7,481 nucleotides of DNA from Hyphomicrobiaceae bacterium (lineage in GTDB: Bacteria; Pseudomonadota; Alphaproteobacteria; Rhizobiales; Hyphomicrobiaceae), in assembly GCA_021775715.1 (NCBI GenBank), contig JAJFHI010000319.1, forward strand, positions 1 through 7,481. Direction: 5' to 3'. Of the stretch, positions 5,298-7,481 are shown one piece after another. Both the position numbers and the translations under genes were made by a program. Positions within the stretch are counted from its first letter, which is position 1. The number at the start of each line of letters is the position of its first letter. Below the pieces are notes generated by a model. It ran no database searches, was not told where the DNA came from, and saw only the letters and a list, made by a program, of their open reading frames with translations.

Positions 5298-6146
5298 CTA
5301 AAGTTTAAACGGCACAACCTTCTGCGCCTGCTGGCCAAGCCCATCGATGGCCGAGCTCATCACGTCGCCTGCCTTCAGATACACCGGCTCCTTCATACCC
5401 AGCGCCACACCCGGCGGCGTGCCGGTGGTGATGACGTCTCCTGGCTCCAGCACCATGAATTGTGAGACGTACGCGAGGATGTGGGGAATTTTGAATATCA
5501 TTGTTGCCGTGTTGCCGGTCTGGCGGCGCTGACCATTAACATCGAGTGACATCGCAAGATTATCCACATTGCCAATCTCATCTGCTGTCACAAGCCAGGG
5601 GCCGAGTGGACCAAACGTTTCCGCACTCTTGCCCTTTACCCATTGGCCGCTGCGCTCTGTCTGGAAATGGCGCTCTGAGACGTCGTTGCAGATCGTGTAA
5701 CCGGTGATGTAGTCCGCAGCATCAGCTTCTGACACGTAGCGCGCACGTTTGCCGATCACGAACGCCAACTCGACTTCCCAATCAAGTTTCTGACAATCCC
5801 GCGGCATCATCACGTCGTCGTCGGGACCACAGATGCACGTGCTGACTTTGTTGAAAATTACAGGTTCTCTTGGAATGCGCAGACCTGCTTCTTCTGCGTG
5901 ATCGGCATAATTGAGACCGATCGCAAGAAACGTTCGGACGTTACCAACCGGGGAGCCCAGGCGCGTGTCGGAATCAAGCTCGGGCAATGCCGTTTGATCA
6001 ATTACCTTCAAGCGCGCAATTACGTCCGGTGCAAGCGCTGCACCGTTGATATCATCAATGTGACCTGAAAGATCCCGCAGCTTGCCGTCGTCATCAATCA
6101 GGCCGGGCTTTTCATTTCCAGCCGCTCCATACCGCACCAATTTCAT
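5298..6146 (-). CDS. Fumarylacetoacetate hydrolase (FAH) family protein
   Basis: Complete 282-aa cytoplasmic metal-dependent enzyme of the FAH superfamily, which cleaves or hydrates beta-diketo and related acids. The length and the N-terminal MKLVRYG...KPGLIDDDGKLRDLS segment match the ~281-aa subgroup often annotated as 2,4-diketo-3-deoxy-L-fuconate hydrolase or ureidoglycolate lyase; the exact substrate cannot be read from sequence. Family hallmarks are present: GLNYADHAEE (77-86), DWEVELAFVIG (122-132) with metal ligands E124 and E126, NDVSER (154-159) with ligand D155, QWVKGKS (168-174), TFGPLGPWLV (177-186) and TTGTPPGV (240-247). The ATG at 6146 is well supported by GGGAG (6157-6153) six bases upstream and an in-frame TGA further back. 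It lies 90 bp downstream of the di-heme gene on the same strand and may be co-transcribed. I see no defect. Sure of the family, unsure of the reaction. Confidence 0.93.
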   Translation of the reverse strand: MKLVRYGAAGNEKPGLIDDDGKLRDLSGHIDDINGAALAPDVIARLKVIDQTALPELDSDTRLGSPVGNVRTFLAIGLNYADHAEEAGLRIPREPVIFNKVSTCICGPDDDVMMPRDCQKLDWEVELAFVIGKRARYVSEADAADYITGYTICNDVSERHFQTERSGQWVKGKSAETFGPLGPWLVTADEIGNVDNLAMSLDVNGQRRQTGNTATMIFKIPHILAYVSQFMVLEPGDVITTGTPPGVALGMKEPVYLKAGDVMSSAIDGLGQQAQKVVPFKL

Positions 6147-6236
6147 GTTTTGCTCCCGCCGTCCGGCTGTTATCTGTCGCCGATATCACCTCCATGATGA
6201 CATTGAGCCGTAGGTAAACGCAAAATGTATAGAAAT
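6147..6236 (-). promoter_or_regulatory. Gap between di-heme gene and FAH gene, with stray Shine-Dalgarno-like site
   Basis: On the minus strand GGAGGTGAT (6193-6185) is exactly complementary to the 16S rRNA 3' end, yet no ATG, GTG or TTG follows at usable distance; the true FAH site is GGGAG at 6157-6153. A five-codon frame (ATG 6203, ending TGA) overlaps it. A perfect 14-bp palindrome, TATAGA-AA-TCTATA (6228-6241), spans the stop codon of the upstream gene. No strong promoter or terminator is visible, which permits readthrough into the FAH gene. Confidence 0.4.
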
Positions 6237-7481
6237 CTATAGCGAGTTCAAAAAGCGAAGCACCATGGCGCGGTCTGTTTTCGACAAAGTGACAAATCTA
6301 TCGCGCGCTGCTTGTCCTTCACCGCCGTGCCATAGGATGGCTTCTGTAAGATTTCGCGCGCGGCCGTCGTGCAGAAAATACGTGTGGCCGCTGACGGCCT
6401 GAGTCAGGCCGATGCCCCACAGTGGTGGTGTGCGCCACTCCATACCCGTCGCGTCGTATTCCGGACGATGGTCAGCAAGGCCTTCGCCCATATCGTGCAG
6501 AAGGAGATCAGTGTATGGCCAGATCTTCTGGTTGCTCAAATGTCGTTGCGTTGGATGATCGCCGGTCACCCAAGATGGTGTGTGGCACCGTGCACAACCG
6601 ATATCATTGAAGATCTTTTGGCCTGCAAGAACGCCAGCATCCTTTGCGTCGTCACGCGCCGGCACGGCAAGGTTTGAAGCATATGTTACAACGAGATTTA
6701 AGAGCTCCTCGCCAACCTCTGCGTTGTCCTGTTCTGGCGTCTTGCCGTTGGGTGCCGCCCGACATGCCGTCTGGATCGACATACAATCGCCCGACGGCTT
6801 ATCGAACAGCATCGTTGCCAAGCCCATATCACCAGCGAAGGCATCGGCCGATTGCTGGCGCATCGTTGGCTGGCCCGCTTTCCAACCGAATCGTCCGAGC
6901 ACTTTTTTGTTCTGTTCGAACGACCATACCGTATTGGCGCGTCCTGAAATCTGATCGTTATCGCGATCCTCTGGATCGCCACCAGCTAAAATGTCTTTTG
7001 CCGGAATAGCCTCAAGCAGACCAAGCCCGATCATCTGCGGCGCAATGCGTGGTGATATCATCAGATCTCTGTGTGGCTTACCGTACCTCGGGGTTTCGAC
7101 CCTGTAGCTTGGATGGCGCAACGTGACGGCTTCGCCATCGCCGAGGGTCACGGGTACATCCTTATAGGTGATGTGAATGTGCCCTTCCACCGGGTGTCCC
7201 TGGATTGCGTGATCTTGAAGCTGGCCACCATATTTTGGATCAGGCACAGTCCCGCCAGTTTTGGCGGCTGCTCCCGGAATCGACAAGCGCAGGATCATTG
7301 ATACGGCATTGTCATCTGGCCAGTTGGCTTCGGGCGGATGACCGCGACCGTCTTTCAAGTGGCATCGCTGGCAACTTCTTGCGTTGTAGAGAGGCCCCAA
7401 GCCATCTGACGATTGTGTTGATGATGGTGAGGAAACCCAAACCTTGCGGAAGATGGCGTTTCCGACACGGAAATCGGATTC
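6237..7481 (-). CDS. Di-heme c-type oxidoreductase/peroxidase-like protein, DUF1111 (COG3488), N-terminus missing
   Basis: 414 codons are visible and the frame stays open to the right edge, so the true start and the expected export signal lie outside. The TTG at 7400 is internal: coding continues upstream as FRVGNAIFRKVWVSSPSSTQ then DGLGPLYNARSC, a family-typical stretch. Two haem-binding motifs are present: CQRCH (7373-7359), in NARSCQRCHLKDGRG, and CARCH (6596-6582), in IGCARCHTPSW. The C-terminus has TYFLHDGRARNLTEAILWHGGEG, typical of DUF1111 and the related MauG/cytochrome c peroxidase folds. An extra Cys pair sits between them (CMSIQTAC). c-type haem attachment implies a periplasmic location. 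Family members are described as predicted thiol oxidoreductases or di-heme peroxidases with little biochemistry. In many proteobacteria they sit with imelysin-type iron-uptake genes; no such gene is visible here. Downstream is the FAH gene on the same strand. Confidence 0.92.
   Translation of the reverse strand, partial: ESDFRVGNAIFRKVWVSSPSSTQSSDGLGPLYNARSCQRCHLKDGRGHPPEANWPDDNAVSMILRLSIPGAAAKTGGTVPDPKYGGQLQDHAIQGHPVEGHIHITYKDVPVTLGDGEAVTLRHPSYRVETPRYGKPHRDLMISPRIAPQMIGLGLLEAIPAKDILAGGDPEDRDNDQISGRANTVWSFEQNKKVLGRFGWKAGQPTMRQQSADAFAGDMGLATMLFDKPSGDCMSIQTACRAAPNGKTPEQDNAEVGEELLNLVVTYASNLAVPARDDAKDAGVLAGQKIFNDIGCARCHTPSWVTGDHPTQRHLSNQKIWPYTDLLLHDMGEGLADHRPEYDATGMEWRTPPLWGIGLTQAVSGHTYFLHDGRARNLTEAILWHGGEGQAARDRFVTLSKTDRAMVLRFLNSL

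Noticed and set aside
7398..7400. TTG as the start of the di-heme protein
   Set aside because: The frame continues upstream to the window edge with family-typical sequence (GNAIFRKVWVSSPSSTQ and DGLGPLYNA), so the TTG is an internal Leu codon.

Overview
The window is a chromosomal stretch most likely from an alphaproteobacterium. The basis is a Zur/ZnuC pair in the order zur-znuC, a DUF1111 (COG3488) di-heme protein, moderately GC-rich DNA, and intrinsic terminators with A/T-flanked stems. This is inferred from protein style only; there is no rRNA or other phylogenetic marker.

Layout. On the left, on the minus strand, lie zur (383-898) and the first 107 codons of znuC (321-1, running off the edge). 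These are the zinc-sensing repressor and the ATPase of the high-affinity zinc importer. The ZnuC start carries an unusual His-rich extension before the ATPase fold. A gene-poor stretch (899-1536) separates them from a divergent, very large plus-strand gene (1537-4953, 1138 aa), which is the least familiar object here. It is a predicted seven-pass membrane protein with a long coiled-coil and four-cysteine segment that the charge pattern places outside the cytoplasm. Its cytoplasmic C-terminal half contains two tandem copies of a roughly 90-residue domain at an exact 102-residue offset. I cannot assign it to a named family.

This gene ends in three consecutive inverted repeats, the last a strong bidirectional terminator (5010-5044). 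A short minus-strand open frame with protein-like composition stops inside that terminator (5043-5201). A second terminator-like hairpin (5235-5293) points rightward with no obvious gene in front of it.

On the right, on the minus strand, are a DUF1111 di-heme c-type cytochrome/peroxidase-like protein (6237 to beyond 7481, N-terminus missing) and, 90 bp downstream of it, a complete fumarylacetoacetate-hydrolase (FAH) family enzyme (5298-6146). Same strand and short spacing allow co-transcription, but their chemistry gives no obvious joint pathway.

The zinc pair forms one functional unit. The large membrane gene appears to be a separate transcription unit, with its own ribosome binding site and terminator. 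No tRNA, rRNA, CRISPR array, transposase or phage gene was seen.
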